Shown: in pieces, positions 1 through 9,916 of the stretch
How positions within the stretch are numbered: the first letter of the stretch is position 1
How the letters are laid out: each line of letters begins with the position of its first letter
Assembly: GCF_005771535.1 (NCBI RefSeq)
Contig: NZ_VANU01000007.1
Coordinates: 1-64,000 of the forward strand
Source of the DNA: Arcobacter arenosus
Lineage (GTDB): Bacteria; Campylobacterota; Campylobacteria; Campylobacterales; Arcobacteraceae
DNA length: 64,000 bases
Direction: 5' to 3'
Program-made: the position numbers and the translations under genes
The notes under the pieces: generated by a model
What the model was told of the DNA's origin: nothing
Databases searched by the model: none
Seen by the model: only the letters and a program-made list of their open reading frames with translations

Positions 1-138
1 ATTTTTTGCTGATTCACTTTGTTCTTTTTCATATGCTTCTACCATCCCTTTAACAAAATCTTCAGGGTGATAAAAAGATATATATTGACATGCGTCTGCT
101 ATACTTTGTATTATATCTTGTTCTGTGATTTTTCCCAT
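1..138 (-). CDS. Class I fumarate hydratase, N-terminal fragment (cut by window edge)
   Basis: The first 46 codons of a protein starting MGKITEQDIIQSIADACQ and containing SFYHPEDFV. This matches the N-terminus of the alpha region of class I (oxygen-sensitive, [4Fe-4S]) fumarate hydratases, which convert fumarate to malate in the TCA cycle. Some class I fumarases also hydrate mesaconate (family knowledge). The ATG at 138 has an AAGGA Shine-Dalgarno 7 bases upstream. The rest of the gene runs off the left edge, so the iron-sulfur cysteines cannot be seen. A Fur-box-like palindrome lies about 65 bases upstream of the start. The family call rests on a short N-terminal match and could shift to a tartrate dehydratase alpha subunit. 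Confidence 0.7.
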   Translation of the reverse strand, partial: MGKITEQDIIQSIADACQYISFYHPEDFVKGMVEAYEKEQSESAKN

Positions 139-201
139 TCCCAAGTCCTTTTATAAATTTTAAATTTCAATGATTATATCAAATATGAGATTATTAAAAA
201 G

Positions 202-215
202 AATGAGAATCATTA
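202..215. promoter_or_regulatory. Fur-box-like palindrome upstream of the fumarase
   Basis: AATGAGAATCATTA differs from the core of the classical Fur box (AATGATAATCATTA) at one base, with AATGA and TCATT as inverted arms around GAA. It lies 64-77 bases upstream of the minus-strand fumarase start. Iron-responsive control of an Fe-S enzyme would make sense, but this is inferred from the motif alone. Confidence 0.45.
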
Positions 216-256
216 AAATAATAGGAACAAGCTATCATAGTTACGCAACTTCTCAT

Positions 257-2167
257 TTAAACTAGGATTAATTTTATTGTAACCTTAGCCCCTAAGAATT
301 TTTTATCGTTGTAATAGTATTCATGGTTCTTTATATCAATTGAACCATTTAAATGTTTTGTGATAATCTCTTCTGTCATATAAAGTCCAATTCCTGTACC
401 TTGGGATTGGTGTTTAGTTGTAAAATATGGCTCAAAAATGTGTTCGATAATCTCTTTAGGCACACCTCCTGCATTATCTAGAATAGTTAGTATTATCTCT
501 TGATTTTCAATATATGAGTCTATAAAGATATATTTCTCTTCTTGGTCTATTTTTTCTAATTCATCTTTAGCATTATTTATAAGATTTATAACAACTTGAA
601 TAAGTTCATTTTTTAATCCATAGGTTTGAAAATCTTTTGTGTTGTTTTTAACTATAATATTTTTATATATCAGTTGAGGGTTAACTATATTTAATGTGGC
701 TTCAATAACATCTTTTATGGAAAATTCTATTTTTTCTTTATTTTTTGAGAAATAAGTTCTAAAATCTTCAATTGTATTAGATAAATATCTTGTTGCATCA
801 TTGATATGTTTAATACTTTTTTTAAAGTCATCATCACTTAAAACTCCAATCTCTTTTTTTAGTTCTATTCCTGTAGAAGTACTAAGTATCATTGAAAGTG
901 GCTGTCTCCATTGATGGGCTATATTATTTATCATTGAGCCAATTGCAGCCATTTTTGATTGATGAGCTAAGGTTTCATTTTGTTTGGTAATATATTCAAG
1001 TTTATCATTAATCTCTTTTTTATAACTATCAAATTTGTTTTTTAAAACTCTTGAAAGATTTATAGAAAGTATAAGTAATACTAAAGAGAAGATAATTGTT
1101 ATTAAAAAAATTTGTTCTAAATCTTCGTGAAACTTTTCTTTTAATAAGTTTTTCTCTTTTTCTACTCTTTGTTTTACATCATCTTCATAAAACCCTTTTC
1201 CTATTAACATATCCCATTTATCAAATCCCCTTACATAACTTGTTTTTTTCATAGGCATATCTATCCCAGGCTTTTTATTTTGTATATAAGTTATATATCC
1301 ACTTCCATTATTTTTTGAAGTATTAATAGCATCAATAATAGTTTGATTAGTTCTTGTATCTTTAGCTTCAAGGGAATTTAAACCAATAATATCTTTTTTT
1401 ATGTGAGTTAAATAGTTTCCATTATAGTCAAGGGCAAAAATATATCCATTGTTTGGATATTTTAAATCACTAATAAAGTTTAGTATTTTTGCTTTTTGGT
1501 CATTTTCAAAATCTTCTATATATTCACCAGTACCAATAACCCAATTAAAAGGTTCAAAGTGTTTATTAAATCCTAGTTTCTTATATTGTTTTTTCTTATC
1601 AGAAGGTTTATAATATTTCCATTGATAAAAACCTTCTTTTTGGGTTTTTACAATATCAATTATATTTCTTATTACATATGCTCCATTTGCATCTTGATAA
1701 TTATAGAAACTTGTCCCCTCTAGTTCTTTTGCCAAAGGAAGTAAAATACATTCATGATCAAAGTTATAAATAAAAAAATATCCTCTTTTATTGTTAAACC
1801 TAATCTCCCTTAAGGCATCTGAAATCATTTTTTTAAGTATATTATTATCAAGTTCTTTGTTTTCATTATAGATATTCATTGCAATAGAGTAGGCTTCATT
1901 AACTCTATTTTTAAGAGAAGTTTTCAAGTTGTTTTCGGTGGAATGTTGCTCTTTTTGAATTAGATGATAGATTCTATCAACTTGGCTTTTTATAATTTCT
2001 TTGTTGTTTTTTATATATTCTTGTTCAATAAATTTTTCTTGATTTTTAAAATTAACTTCATTGTTTAGGTATAAAGATATTGATAGAAGAATAGAAATAA
2101 TTATTGCTAAGATAGGGGGAGCATATTTAATGATCCTAATTATTTTATCTTCATTTTTTATATTCAT
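257..2167 (-). CDS. Membrane sensor histidine kinase with double-cache-like periplasmic domain
   Basis: 636 aa from the chosen ATG. A membrane segment at about residues 14-34 is followed by a roughly 310-residue periplasmic region with two cache-like halves (RGYFFIYN...WVIGTGEYIEDF, then NGYIFALDYNG...WDMLIGKGFYEDDV), as in small-ligand cache sensors. A second membrane segment lies at about 352-373. The kinase core follows: H-box NIAHQWRQPLS (His near 418), N-box NLINNAKDEL, G1 DNAGG, F-box EPYFTTK, G2 GTGIGLYM. An in-frame TTG lies 30 bases further upstream, but a TATAAT -10 (2197-2202, minus) overlaps it and it has no Shine-Dalgarno, so I prefer the ATG at 2167. It follows the Mla lipoprotein gene by 46 bases. 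No response regulator is adjacent, so the partner is unknown. Confidence 0.85.
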   Translation of the reverse strand: MNIKNEDKIIRIIKYAPPILAIIISILLSISLYLNNEVNFKNQEKFIEQEYIKNNKEIIKSQVDRIYHLIQKEQHSTENNLKTSLKNRVNEAYSIAMNIYNENKELDNNILKKMISDALREIRFNNKRGYFFIYNFDHECILLPLAKELEGTSFYNYQDANGAYVIRNIIDIVKTQKEGFYQWKYYKPSDKKKQYKKLGFNKHFEPFNWVIGTGEYIEDFENDQKAKILNFISDLKYPNNGYIFALDYNGNYLTHIKKDIIGLNSLEAKDTRTNQTIIDAINTSKNNGSGYITYIQNKKPGIDMPMKKTSYVRGFDKWDMLIGKGFYEDDVKQRVEKEKNLLKEKFHEDLEQIFLITIIFSLVLLILSINLSRVLKNKFDSYKKEINDKLEYITKQNETLAHQSKMAAIGSMINNIAHQWRQPLSMILSTSTGIELKKEIGVLSDDDFKKSIKHINDATRYLSNTIEDFRTYFSKNKEKIEFSIKDVIEATLNIVNPQLIYKNIIVKNNTKDFQTYGLKNELIQVVINLINNAKDELEKIDQEEKYIFIDSYIENQEIILTILDNAGGVPKEIIEHIFEPYFTTKHQSQGTGIGLYMTEEIITKHLNGSIDIKNHEYYYNDKKFLGAKVTIKLILV

Positions 2168-2213
2168 ATTGTATTTATTTCTTAGTAATTTAGTCAATTA
2201 TACAATATTTTCA

Positions 2214-2813
2214 TTAAAAACCATTTTCAAGGGATGAGGAAATAAAAATATTTAAATCTTTTAAAAATGTTGAAACTAAGCTATTTTGTGTTTCAACAAA
2301 TCCAATGGCATCAATAGTTTTAGTTTCTTTTTTATAATTAAAGTTTTTGTATTCAACTTTTTTATTCTTATTATTGATTAAATAAACTCTTATTGATAGT
2401 TTTGCAAATGATTTTTTGTTTTCAATACTTTGATTAAATTCAAACAATTCACTATGTAAAGTATAATCACTTGCAAGTTTTATCTTTGAAGTTGTGATAT
2501 ATTTAAATCTATTTTTTGAGTTTAGGTATGAAGCTATACTTTGTTGTATAAGTTTAGTTGGCTTATCACTCCAACGACTTAGTACATATGAATCACTAAT
2601 AAATCCATCTTTTTTGTAACTAATAGCCTTACTATTTAAACTTTCTAGTGTTCTTGGTTCTAAAATCATAATACTTTTATCAAAAAAAGCTTGTTTTTCT
2701 TGACTTATATCTGGGTTAAGATTATAGGTTTTGTATGCTGGCAATTCTTTTGTAATACTAAAGCACCCTGTAAATAGTATTGAAATAAATAAAATAGATA
2801 AAAGTTTAAACAT
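2214..2813 (-). CDS. ABC-type transport auxiliary lipoprotein of the Mla operon
   Basis: 199 aa. The signal peptide MFKLLSILFISILFTGC ends in a lipobox (LFTGC), so the mature protein is probably a lipoprotein. The body, including YVLSRWSDKPTKLIQQSI, resembles the auxiliary lipoprotein component found with MlaD/MlaE/MlaF or PqiB systems (DUF330/PqiC-like). Its start codon overlaps the MlaD stop by one base (TAATG), so the two are translationally coupled. The probable role is to connect the MCE protein to the outer membrane during phospholipid movement. The family assignment rests on sequence feel plus operon position. Confidence 0.75.
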   Translation of the reverse strand: MFKLLSILFISILFTGCFSITKELPAYKTYNLNPDISQEKQAFFDKSIMILEPRTLESLNSKAISYKKDGFISDSYVLSRWSDKPTKLIQQSIASYLNSKNRFKYITTSKIKLASDYTLHSELFEFNQSIENKKSFAKLSIRVYLINNKNKKVEYKNFNYKKETKTIDAIGFVETQNSLVSTFLKDLNIFISSSLENGF

Positions 2814-3757
2814 TATTTTAATTCTCCCGGTCCAAAGTTTTTCTCTCTTGTATTAAAAATCATATCTCCTCCATTTGAGTTAAAACTTTCAATTGTAGAA
2901 TCGATTTTTTCAATGGTTTGTTCTAAATCCCCTAATACTTTCTCTATACTTTGAGATGATTTTGCAGTATTACTAAAATCACTAATTAAATCTTTTACAT
3001 CATTTTTCAATACTTCATCAATATTTTTACTCAATAAACTTAAGTTTTTAGAAAGTTTTTCTATCTCTTTTAGTGTTTTAGATACATCGTTTTTTACAAC
3101 ATTATCAATAGATTTAGTCATCTTATTAACATTGTTAACTGTTGTTTTTACATCATTTTTTAATAGTTGATTTGAATTTGTAATTAGCTGGTTAAAGTTA
3201 TTCGATGACTTATTTAAATTGTCCAAAAGTTTTTCAATATTTTCAATATTTTTATCATCAAGTAGAAGTTCAAATCTTTTTAAAACCACTTCAATTTGTG
3301 AACTTATATTTCCTGCACTTGAAGTAAGTTTATCAATAAAAGATTTTTTTAAAGGTAAAACAGCAAATGAGTTTTCTTTTACTTCTACTTGTTTTGCATC
3401 ATGAGTCCCACCCTCTATCTCTATAAGTTTATTTCCTGTAACACCTTGAGATTGAATTATTGCATAAGAGTTTGTTTTTATTATTTCAGGTTTTGTAATT
3501 TTTAATATAATCTCTATTTGTTCAACATTTTTAGGGTTGATTCTAATATTATCAACCAAACCTATATCTAAACCTTTGTATTCAACAATTGAGTTTTTAT
3601 TTAAGCCTGCAATAGAAGCTTCACTATATATTCTAAACTCTTTTGCATTTAATTCTTCAACATCATATCTTGCAAGCCAAAGAATAAAAAGTATCATTGA
3701 AATTGTAAATGTAAGAACAAATATTCCAACAACTGTGTATTTAGCTTTATTTTCCAA
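2813..3757 (-). CDS. mlaD: MlaD family MCE-domain protein, substrate binding
   Basis: 314 aa. One N-terminal membrane helix (about 8-29) is followed by an MCE domain (about 38-117, with GLDIGLVDNIRI and GVTGNKLIEIEGG). A long helical tail to about residue 300 is rich in Asn, Ser, Lys and Leu and contains repeated KNDV-type segments. E. coli MlaD is about 180 aa, so the tail is an extension of the kind seen in Campylobacterota. The protein should form the periplasmic hexameric ring of a phospholipid ABC transporter. The start is TTG with AAGGAT four bases upstream. It overlaps the end of mlaF by 11 bases. Confidence 0.88.
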   Translation of the reverse strand: MENKAKYTVVGIFVLTFTISMILFILWLARYDVEELNAKEFRIYSEASIAGLNKNSIVEYKGLDIGLVDNIRINPKNVEQIEIILKITKPEIIKTNSYAIIQSQGVTGNKLIEIEGGTHDAKQVEVKENSFAVLPLKKSFIDKLTSSAGNISSQIEVVLKRFELLLDDKNIENIEKLLDNLNKSSNNFNQLITNSNQLLKNDVKTTVNNVNKMTKSIDNVVKNDVSKTLKEIEKLSKNLSLLSKNIDEVLKNDVKDLISDFSNTAKSSQSIEKVLGDLEQTIEKIDSTIESFNSNGGDMIFNTREKNFGPGELK

Positions 3758-4490
3758 ACTTATCCTTTTGAAGTTTTAAAAACTTTTTTATTGTATCATC
3801 ATTTGAATTTAATGCATCCTCATAGGTTCCAAGCATTGATAGTTTACCATTTGAAAGGATTAAAAACCTATCTAAAACATTTTTTATAGTATTTAATTCA
3901 TGGGTAATCATAACAACTGTTAATCCTAACATATCTCTAAGTTGTGCTATTAGTGTATCAAAAGCCTTTGCACTAGCAGGATCTAATCCTGATGTTGGCT
4001 CATCTAAAAATACTATTTCAGGGTCTAAAGCTAAACTTCTAGCTAAGGCTACTCTTTTTTTCATTCCCCCACTTAACTCTTGGGGATAAAGTTTACCAAC
4101 TCTTGAATCAAGACCAACCATTTTTAATTTTGTATAGGCAATGTCATCAATCAAATCTTTAGGTAAATTTGTGTTTTCTTTTAACATAATACCAATATTT
4201 TCAATTACATTTAAAGATGAAAATAATGCACCAAATTGAAATAAAACACCCCAGTTTTTTTTAATATTATCCCTATCATTCATATTTAAATTTTTTATGT
4301 TTTTGCCAAAAATTTCAATATCACCTTTTTGTATGGCATCCAACATAATTATTTGTCGAAGCATTACAGTTTTACCACTACCACTACCACCTAGGATACC
4401 AAATATTTCACCTTTTTTTATATTAAAAGAGATGTCATCATGAACAATTTTTTCTTTAAATGAGGTTGAAATATTTTTAACTTTTATCAT
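3747..4490 (-). CDS. mlaF: Mla-type lipid transporter ATP-binding subunit
   Basis: 247 aa ABC ATPase. Walker A is GGSGSGKT (34-41), Q-loop in VLFQFGALF, signature LSGGMKKR, Walker B IVFLDEPTSGLDP, and the switch histidine is in MITHEL. LFQFGALFSSLNV is typical of the MlaF/Ttg2A family. It should power phospholipid transport across the inner membrane together with MlaE. It starts one base after the mlaE stop and overlaps mlaD, so the operon is tightly coupled. Confidence 0.93.
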   Translation of the reverse strand: MIKVKNISTSFKEKIVHDDISFNIKKGEIFGILGGSGSGKTVMLRQIIMLDAIQKGDIEIFGKNIKNLNMNDRDNIKKNWGVLFQFGALFSSLNVIENIGIMLKENTNLPKDLIDDIAYTKLKMVGLDSRVGKLYPQELSGGMKKRVALARSLALDPEIVFLDEPTSGLDPASAKAFDTLIAQLRDMLGLTVVMITHELNTIKNVLDRFLILSNGKLSMLGTYEDALNSNDDTIKKFLKLQKDKFGK

Positions 4491-4491
4491 T

Positions 4492-5577
4492 TTAGAACCC
4501 TAGTTGTATTGAAAGTAAAGATATTATAGCATTGATTATAATTAACCAAAAAATTGAATCAACAACGGCTTTTGTGGTATATTTTCCAATATCTGTACCA
4601 CTTTTAACTTGTAATCCTCTATAACATCCAATAATAGCAATTAAAATACCAAATAATGGAGCTTTTAAGATACCAAGTAAAATATGCCTAATCTCTACAT
4701 ATTCATAAATTCTTTCTATAAACTGAGTATATGAGATACCAAGATGAATTTTAACTATAACCATTTCACCAATAAGTGAAGCCATATCAGCAAAAAATAC
4801 TATTAAAGGTAAAACAATAATTAAGGCAATGATTCTAGGAATTATTAAAAATATATCAATATCAAAGCCCATTGTTCGCATTGCACTTATCTCTTCTGTT
4901 ATTTTCATTGTTCCAATTTGAGCTGTATATGATGAAGCACTTCGTCCTGCAATTATAACAGCTGCTAAAAAAGGAGCAATCTCTCTAAACATACTCATTG
5001 TAGACATCTCAATAACTATTATTGCTGCACCAAATCTATTTAATTGTTCTGCCCCTTGATATGCTGTAACAAATCCAACTAAAAATAAGGCTAGAGCAAC
5101 AATTGGTAAAATAGGAATAGCTGCAATCTCTATTTGATGAACAATAGATTTGAATCTAATTTTAGAAGGATGTTTTAAAAGATAAAAAATATAAACTATT
5201 AATTTTCCTATAAAATATAAAAAGTTTTTAAAAGAGTTTGAGGAATCAAATACCTCTTTCCCTATCTTTTCTAAAAATGGGGATTCTTTTGAGATAATCT
5301 CATCTTTATGTACATAATTACTTTTGTATAAATCAAACATTTTTTTATGTTTTGATGAGATGTTTTCAAGTAAAACTTCTATATTGTTTTTCTCAAAAAT
5401 TATTACATATTTTATTAGTAAGATAATTCCTGATGAATCAATCTGTCCAAGTTTTTGAAAATCAAAACTTACAGTTTGAGAAGCGATGTTTTTTTTAAAA
5501 AAGTCATCTAATTCTTTTATTTTAGGTGTTAGTGTTGCATATTCCCAATCTTCTTTAACTGTAAATTGATTTATCAA
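4492..5577 (-). CDS. mlaE: MlaE family permease with N-terminal STAS domain
   Basis: 361 aa. Residues 1 to about 95 form a STAS-like domain (QKLGQIDSSGIILLIKY). Residues about 110-361 are an MlaE permease with five or so membrane segments and the family motifs GSPYTAQIGTMKI-like (SSYTAQIGTMKITEEI) and IISIIGCYRG-like (IAIIGCYRGLQVKSG). In E. coli the STAS protein MlaB is a separate subunit. Here it is fused, which explains why no mlaB gene is present. The start is TTG with AAAGGA upstream. It lies nine bases after pepD and heads the mla genes. Confidence 0.9.
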   Translation of the reverse strand: MINQFTVKEDWEYATLTPKIKELDDFFKKNIASQTVSFDFQKLGQIDSSGIILLIKYVIIFEKNNIEVLLENISSKHKKMFDLYKSNYVHKDEIISKESPFLEKIGKEVFDSSNSFKNFLYFIGKLIVYIFYLLKHPSKIRFKSIVHQIEIAAIPILPIVALALFLVGFVTAYQGAEQLNRFGAAIIVIEMSTMSMFREIAPFLAAVIIAGRSASSYTAQIGTMKITEEISAMRTMGFDIDIFLIIPRIIALIIVLPLIVFFADMASLIGEMVIVKIHLGISYTQFIERIYEYVEIRHILLGILKAPLFGILIAIIGCYRGLQVKSGTDIGKYTTKAVVDSIFWLIIINAIISLLSIQLGF

Positions 5578-5586
5578 TGGGGTCCT

Positions 5587-6876
5587 TTAAAAAGTGTCAA
5601 CGATATCTTTTACGATTTTACCAATGTTTAGTATCGATTTGATTTCAACTTTTTCTCTTGTTGAGTGTGGGTTAAATATATTTGGACCAATTGAAGCAAT
5701 TTTCATATGTGGAAACTTGTCCTTAAATATCGCACACTCTAATCCTGCGTGAATTGCTTCTAAGGATGCATTAGGATTGTGTTTTTTATAAATATCTAAA
5801 ATCATATTTGTAAACTCATTTACATCTGGTTTCCATGCTGGATATTTTCCATCAGTTTTTACTTCAAAACCAAAAGACTCCAATAACAAAATGGTTTCTT
5901 TTTTTAATAGTTCTAGATATGAATTTGACATTGAACGACCACTTAATTCAATCTCTATATCATCTATATTTGTTTTTATTTTTGCTAAGTTAATTGAGTT
6001 TAATACTACATTTAAATCTTTATCAAATGCTCTTACACCATTTGCAAATGTATAAATGAAATCACAAATATCACTTGACCAAACATTTAGATGTTCAGTT
6101 TTAGAATCAATTTTATTTATACAAATATTTTCATTTGGTATTATTTTTGGTTCATTTTTAAATGCAACAATTGCTTTTACATTTACTGGAATTGAGTTGA
6201 TTCTCTCACCTCCATTTATGTCAAGAATTAGACCATTATTCTCTTTTATAGTTTGTGCAATTAATTTAATCCCATTTGGTACATTTAAGTGGATATCAAC
6301 TCCACTATGACCACCTGGTAAGTTAGAGACTGTTACTTCATAAAGCTGATAATTTTCATTATTCTCAATAATTTGTTTTGAAGAGTTTTTTGCAAAAAAG
6401 TCTACTCCTCCAGCACAACCAATACAGATTTCACCTTCGGCTTCACTATCAATATTTAACATATACTGTGCATTTAATTTATGCTCCAAATTGTTTGCTC
6501 CAATTAATCCTATCTCTTCATCACTAGTAAATAAAAACTCACAGTCATAACCTTGAGTCATTAGTGAAAGCATATAAGAACAACCAATTCCATTATCTGC
6601 TCCCAATGTTGAGTTTTCAGCCTTTAAAAAGTTTTCCTCTTCAACAATTTTAGGAACACAATTATCACTTAAACAAACAATATCATAATGATTCTGTAAA
6701 CATAAATTTGCTTTTGAATTCTCTTTTTTACATAAAATATTATTAAACTTATCAACTAAACAAAGATATTCATTTTTTGAAGCAAAATTTTTCATATAAT
6801 TTATAAATGGTTCATGGTTCCCACTACATCTAGGAATAGTTGTGATTTCTTTGAAAATATCTAAAACATTATTCAC
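5587..6876 (-). CDS. pepD: Cytosol non-specific dipeptidase (aminoacyl-histidine dipeptidase), M20 family
   Basis: 429 aa. Hallmarks of PepD: ITTIPRCSGNHEP near the N-terminus, metal-binding LQNHYDIVC, GADNGIGCSYML, FTSDEEIGLIGA, LPGGHSGVDIH and HAGLECAIF near the C-terminus. It hydrolyses dipeptides in the cytoplasm with a two-metal site. It is somewhat shorter than the E. coli enzyme (about 485 aa), but all catalytic blocks are present. The start is GTG with AAGG upstream. It is the first gene of a probable transcript running into the mla genes; I see no functional link. Confidence 0.92.
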   Translation of the reverse strand: MNNVLDIFKEITTIPRCSGNHEPFINYMKNFASKNEYLCLVDKFNNILCKKENSKANLCLQNHYDIVCLSDNCVPKIVEEENFLKAENSTLGADNGIGCSYMLSLMTQGYDCEFLFTSDEEIGLIGANNLEHKLNAQYMLNIDSEAEGEICIGCAGGVDFFAKNSSKQIIENNENYQLYEVTVSNLPGGHSGVDIHLNVPNGIKLIAQTIKENNGLILDINGGERINSIPVNVKAIVAFKNEPKIIPNENICINKIDSKTEHLNVWSSDICDFIYTFANGVRAFDKDLNVVLNSINLAKIKTNIDDIEIELSGRSMSNSYLELLKKETILLLESFGFEVKTDGKYPAWKPDVNEFTNMILDIYKKHNPNASLEAIHAGLECAIFKDKFPHMKIASIGPNIFNPHSTREKVEIKSILNIGKIVKDIVDTF

Positions 6877-6992
6877 AAATAGCCTTTTTTAGGTACTATT
6901 ATAACTAATAATATAAAAAATTTCCTTATATTTTTAAGCTTTGTTAAAAAATATTATATTAAGATAAATAAATTAAAATTTAGGGAAGATAA

Positions 6993-7556
6993 ATGATTAT
7001 AGATTATAAAGATGTAAACGATTTAAATAGATATAAAATTATGTCTGATACAGTTGTACCAAGACCAATTGCATGGATTGTAACAGAAGATGATGGTGTG
7101 ATTAATGCAGCTCCATTTTCATATTTTGTACCATTATCAAGTAATCCTGCTGTTGTTATTGTTTCTATTGGTATAAAAGAAGAGGGCGTTCCAAAAGATT
7201 CTTTACATAACATTTTGAAAAATAAAAAAGCAACTATTTGTTTTGTAAATAAAGATAACACAGAAGATGTAAAACTTTGTGCAAATATGCTTGATAAAAA
7301 TGAGAGTGAAATTGAAAAGTTTCAAATAGATGTTCAAAAACCTTTAGAGGATTTTCCTCCAATGATAAGCTCAACTCAAACTGCTTTATTTTGTGAGTTT
7401 TATCAAAAAGTTGATATTCCAGGGAAAACTACACCAATTATATTAGAGGTAAAAAAACAATATATTGAGGATGGTAGATTAGATGAAAGATATCATGTTC
7501 ATGTTGAAAATGTAGGTAGAAGTGGAGCTTTTTTTAAAGCAATGGTAGACTTATAA
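6993..7556 (+). CDS. Flavin reductase family protein (FMN-binding split barrel)
   Basis: 187 aa. The pattern PRPIAWIVTEDDGVINAAPFSYF...PAVVIVSIG is the FMN-binding split barrel of the flavin reductase-like/DIM6-NTAB family. CEFYQKVDIPG and GRSGAFFKAM in the second half fit. Such proteins reduce FMN with NAD(P)H or serve as flavoprotein oxidoreductases. The partner is unknown. It is a single gene divergent from pepD, with GGGAAGATAA before the ATG, and it ends at a strong convergent hairpin. Confidence 0.85.
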   Translation: MIIDYKDVNDLNRYKIMSDTVVPRPIAWIVTEDDGVINAAPFSYFVPLSSNPAVVIVSIGIKEEGVPKDSLHNILKNKKATICFVNKDNTEDVKLCANMLDKNESEIEKFQIDVQKPLEDFPPMISSTQTALFCEFYQKVDIPGKTTPIILEVKKQYIEDGRLDERYHVHVENVGRSGAFFKAMVDL

Positions 7557-7581
7557 AACTAAGAGTTTATCTCTTAGTTTT
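7555..7581. terminator. Bidirectional terminator hairpin
   Basis: An 11-bp perfect stem (AAAACTAAGAG / CTCTTAGTTTT) with the loop TTTAT fills the gap between the convergent flavin reductase and chemoreceptor genes. A-rich and T-rich stem ends suit termination in both directions. Confidence 0.8.
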
Positions 7582-7582
7582 A

Positions 7583-9838
7583 TTAAAATTTATTTTCAGA
7601 TACTTTTTTAACAACATTTTGTGCTATGTTGTTAGTTTTTATTGCAATAGTATTTGTTACTTCAGCAATAGCTGCATTTTCTTGTGTAAATTTATCTAAT
7701 TGACCAACAGCGTCAGCTATCTGATTCATTCCTATACTTTGTTCTTTAGCCGCATTTGCTACATCACTTATAAGGTTACTTGTGTCATGAATTTTTAATT
7801 CTAATTCATTAAATCCTTCAATCATTTTATTACTAATATTTTTACCATTATCAGCTTTTGTTGTAGCATTTTCAACTAAGTCTTTAATCTCTTTGGCTGC
7901 TTCTGCACTTCTTGCCGCAAGGTTCCTTACTTCTTGAGCAACTACAGCAAATCCTTTACCTGCTTCTCCTGCAGTTGCTGCTTCAACAGCTGCATTTAAT
8001 GATAAAATATTTGTTTGGAAGGCAATTTGATCAATTACTGAAATCGCTTCGTTGATATTCATAACTGTAATATTAATATCTTCCATTGCATTTACAGTGT
8101 TTGTTGCTAAATTCTTACCTTCTGTAGCAGAACTTCTAGTCTCGTTTGAGATAATAAGCATCTCTTGTGCTTTTTGACTTGTACTGTCAATATTACTTGT
8201 AATTTCATCAATTGATGCCGCTGTTTCTTCTAAAGAAGCAGCTTGAGAAGTTGCATTATTTGATAAAGTATTTACATTTGATGTTAATTCATTTGCATCA
8301 TTTTGAAGCTGCATACCATCATTATGGCTTGTTCTAAGCATCTCTGTAATCATATCATTCATATTAGATATTTCATTTCCAATTTTACCTGAAGAAGATT
8401 TATCTAGTTTAGCAGTAAAGTCTCTTTTTGAATAACTTTCTAATACTTTACTTATAGTATTTAAATCTTTTCCTAAAATTGATTGAAGATTATCTAGCAT
8501 TTGGTTAAGTAAGTCTTTTAATTCATTTAGTGAATCAGTAGATGTTGTTTTATTGATTCTTTTACTCAAATAACCTTGGCTTACTTCATTGGCTACAGTT
8601 TTTACCTCTTCAATAATCATATTATCTTCAATTATTGAAGTTTTTATCTTATTTATATTTTCATTAATGCTTCTAGCCATTTGTCCAAATTCATCATTTG
8701 AAGATATATTAATAGTATCAACATCAGAGGATTGTTTATTTAAAAATCTAAAAAATGATTCTATTCCATTTGAAATAGAAGAAAGATTCGATTTTAACAC
8801 TGTTATTGAAAAGTAAACTACAATAGCTATAATTAATATTCCAACTAATGAGAAAATAATTGAAATATTTCTAATGAAGTTTGCATCAGCTAAATACTCA
8901 TTTTTAGGAGCATTTACAAAAATAGACCAGTTAGTTCCCTCTTCACCTACCTTAAAAGGTTTAACAACATATTGTGAATCAAATCCATTTCCAAAAGATT
9001 TTTTTTCAAAAGAGTATGGTTTTAATTGTTTCACTTTTTTCAAAGCTTTGATATAATCAGGATCATTTTTAGAAACTTCTAAAAGTTCTTTATTAACAAC
9101 TTCTTTTTCTGGGTGTCCTAAAATTATTCCATAATTATCAACAATAAAAAAATATCCATTATCATATATTTTGGTTTTTATTGTCATTTGCAAAAATTTA
9201 TTTAAATCAATCTCTGCTCCAACTGCACCAGCAAATTCACCATCTTTATATAAAGGCATCGCAATTGTTGTCATTAGGGTATCAACTCCTGCAATAGGAT
9301 AGACATAAGGTTTTGTAATAAAAAGTTTACCAGCTTCTTTTGGTCCTTTTATCCAACCATTTTCCTCATTATATGATGATCCAGACTCAATTATAATACC
9401 ATCTTTTCCTCTTGTTATATATGGAGAGAAACTTCCATCTTTTGCATACCAGTTTTTTGGATGTTTACCATCATTTACGTTTGTTTCATATAAAATATTA
9501 GCTTCTTTTGTAGACCACCATATACCAAGTAATTGTTCATTGTCTTTCAGCATAGATTTGAACATTTCAATTGATTCTTTTTCTTTAAGGATTGTATTGT
9601 GATTTATAGCTTCTTGAAATTTAGCCCATATTGTTTTTACTAAACTTATTGATAAATTAACATCACCTTGAACTTTTGATGCATAATTACTTGAAACTTC
9701 ATTAAGGTAAGTTTCTGCACCTTTTTGTGTTGTTTCATAAGAGTATTTTTCTAATATAAACATAGTTAAAGCAAATACAACAATAGTTGCACCTAGTACC
9801 CTAAGTAATAACTTATTACCAAAACTAGAATTTTTCAT
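7583..9838 (-). CDS. Methyl-accepting chemotaxis protein with dCache_1 sensor
   Basis: 751 aa. Membrane helices lie at about 9-27 and 323-345. Between them is a double-cache domain ([48 protein letters not shown]), the fold that binds amino acids and other small ligands. A HAMP-like and helical region follows. The highly conserved signalling hairpin ([20 protein letters not shown], then [15 protein letters not shown]) is near residue 610. The ligand cannot be told from sequence. The ATG has AGGCGAGGG upstream. It stands as a single gene. Confidence 0.93.
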   Translation of the reverse strand: MKNSSFGNKLLLRVLGATIVVFALTMFILEKYSYETTQKGAETYLNEVSSNYASKVQGDVNLSISLVKTIWAKFQEAINHNTILKEKESIEMFKSMLKDNEQLLGIWWSTKEANILYETNVNDGKHPKNWYAKDGSFSPYITRGKDGIIIESGSSYNEENGWIKGPKEAGKLFITKPYVYPIAGVDTLMTTIAMPLYKDGEFAGAVGAEIDLNKFLQMTIKTKIYDNGYFFIVDNYGIILGHPEKEVVNKELLEVSKNDPDYIKALKKVKQLKPYSFEKKSFGNGFDSQYVVKPFKVGEEGTNWSIFVNAPKNEYLADANFIRNISIIFSLVGILIIAIVVYFSITVLKSNLSSISNGIESFFRFLNKQSSDVDTINISSNDEFGQMARSINENINKIKTSIIEDNMIIEEVKTVANEVSQGYLSKRINKTTSTDSLNELKDLLNQMLDNLQSILGKDLNTISKVLESYSKRDFTAKLDKSSSGKIGNEISNMNDMITEMLRTSHNDGMQLQNDANELTSNVNTLSNNATSQAASLEETAASIDEITSNIDSTSQKAQEMLIISNETRSSATEGKNLATNTVNAMEDINITVMNINEAISVIDQIAFQTNILSLNAAVEAATAGEAGKGFAVVAQEVRNLAARSAEAAKEIKDLVENATTKADNGKNISNKMIEGFNELELKIHDTSNLISDVANAAKEQSIGMNQIADAVGQLDKFTQENAAIAEVTNTIAIKTNNIAQNVVKKVSENKF

Positions 9839-9916
9839 GTTTCCCTCGCCTCCCCTTTTTTTATTATTTTTCTTTATTATATAATAAAAAAGTATTAGAA
9901 GGGTATTATTTTTTAA

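Noticed and set aside
2168-2197. TTG start of the cache kinase at 2197
   Set aside because: No Shine-Dalgarno, and a TATAAT -10 overlaps it; ATG at 2167 is 25-30 bases downstream of the expected transcription start.
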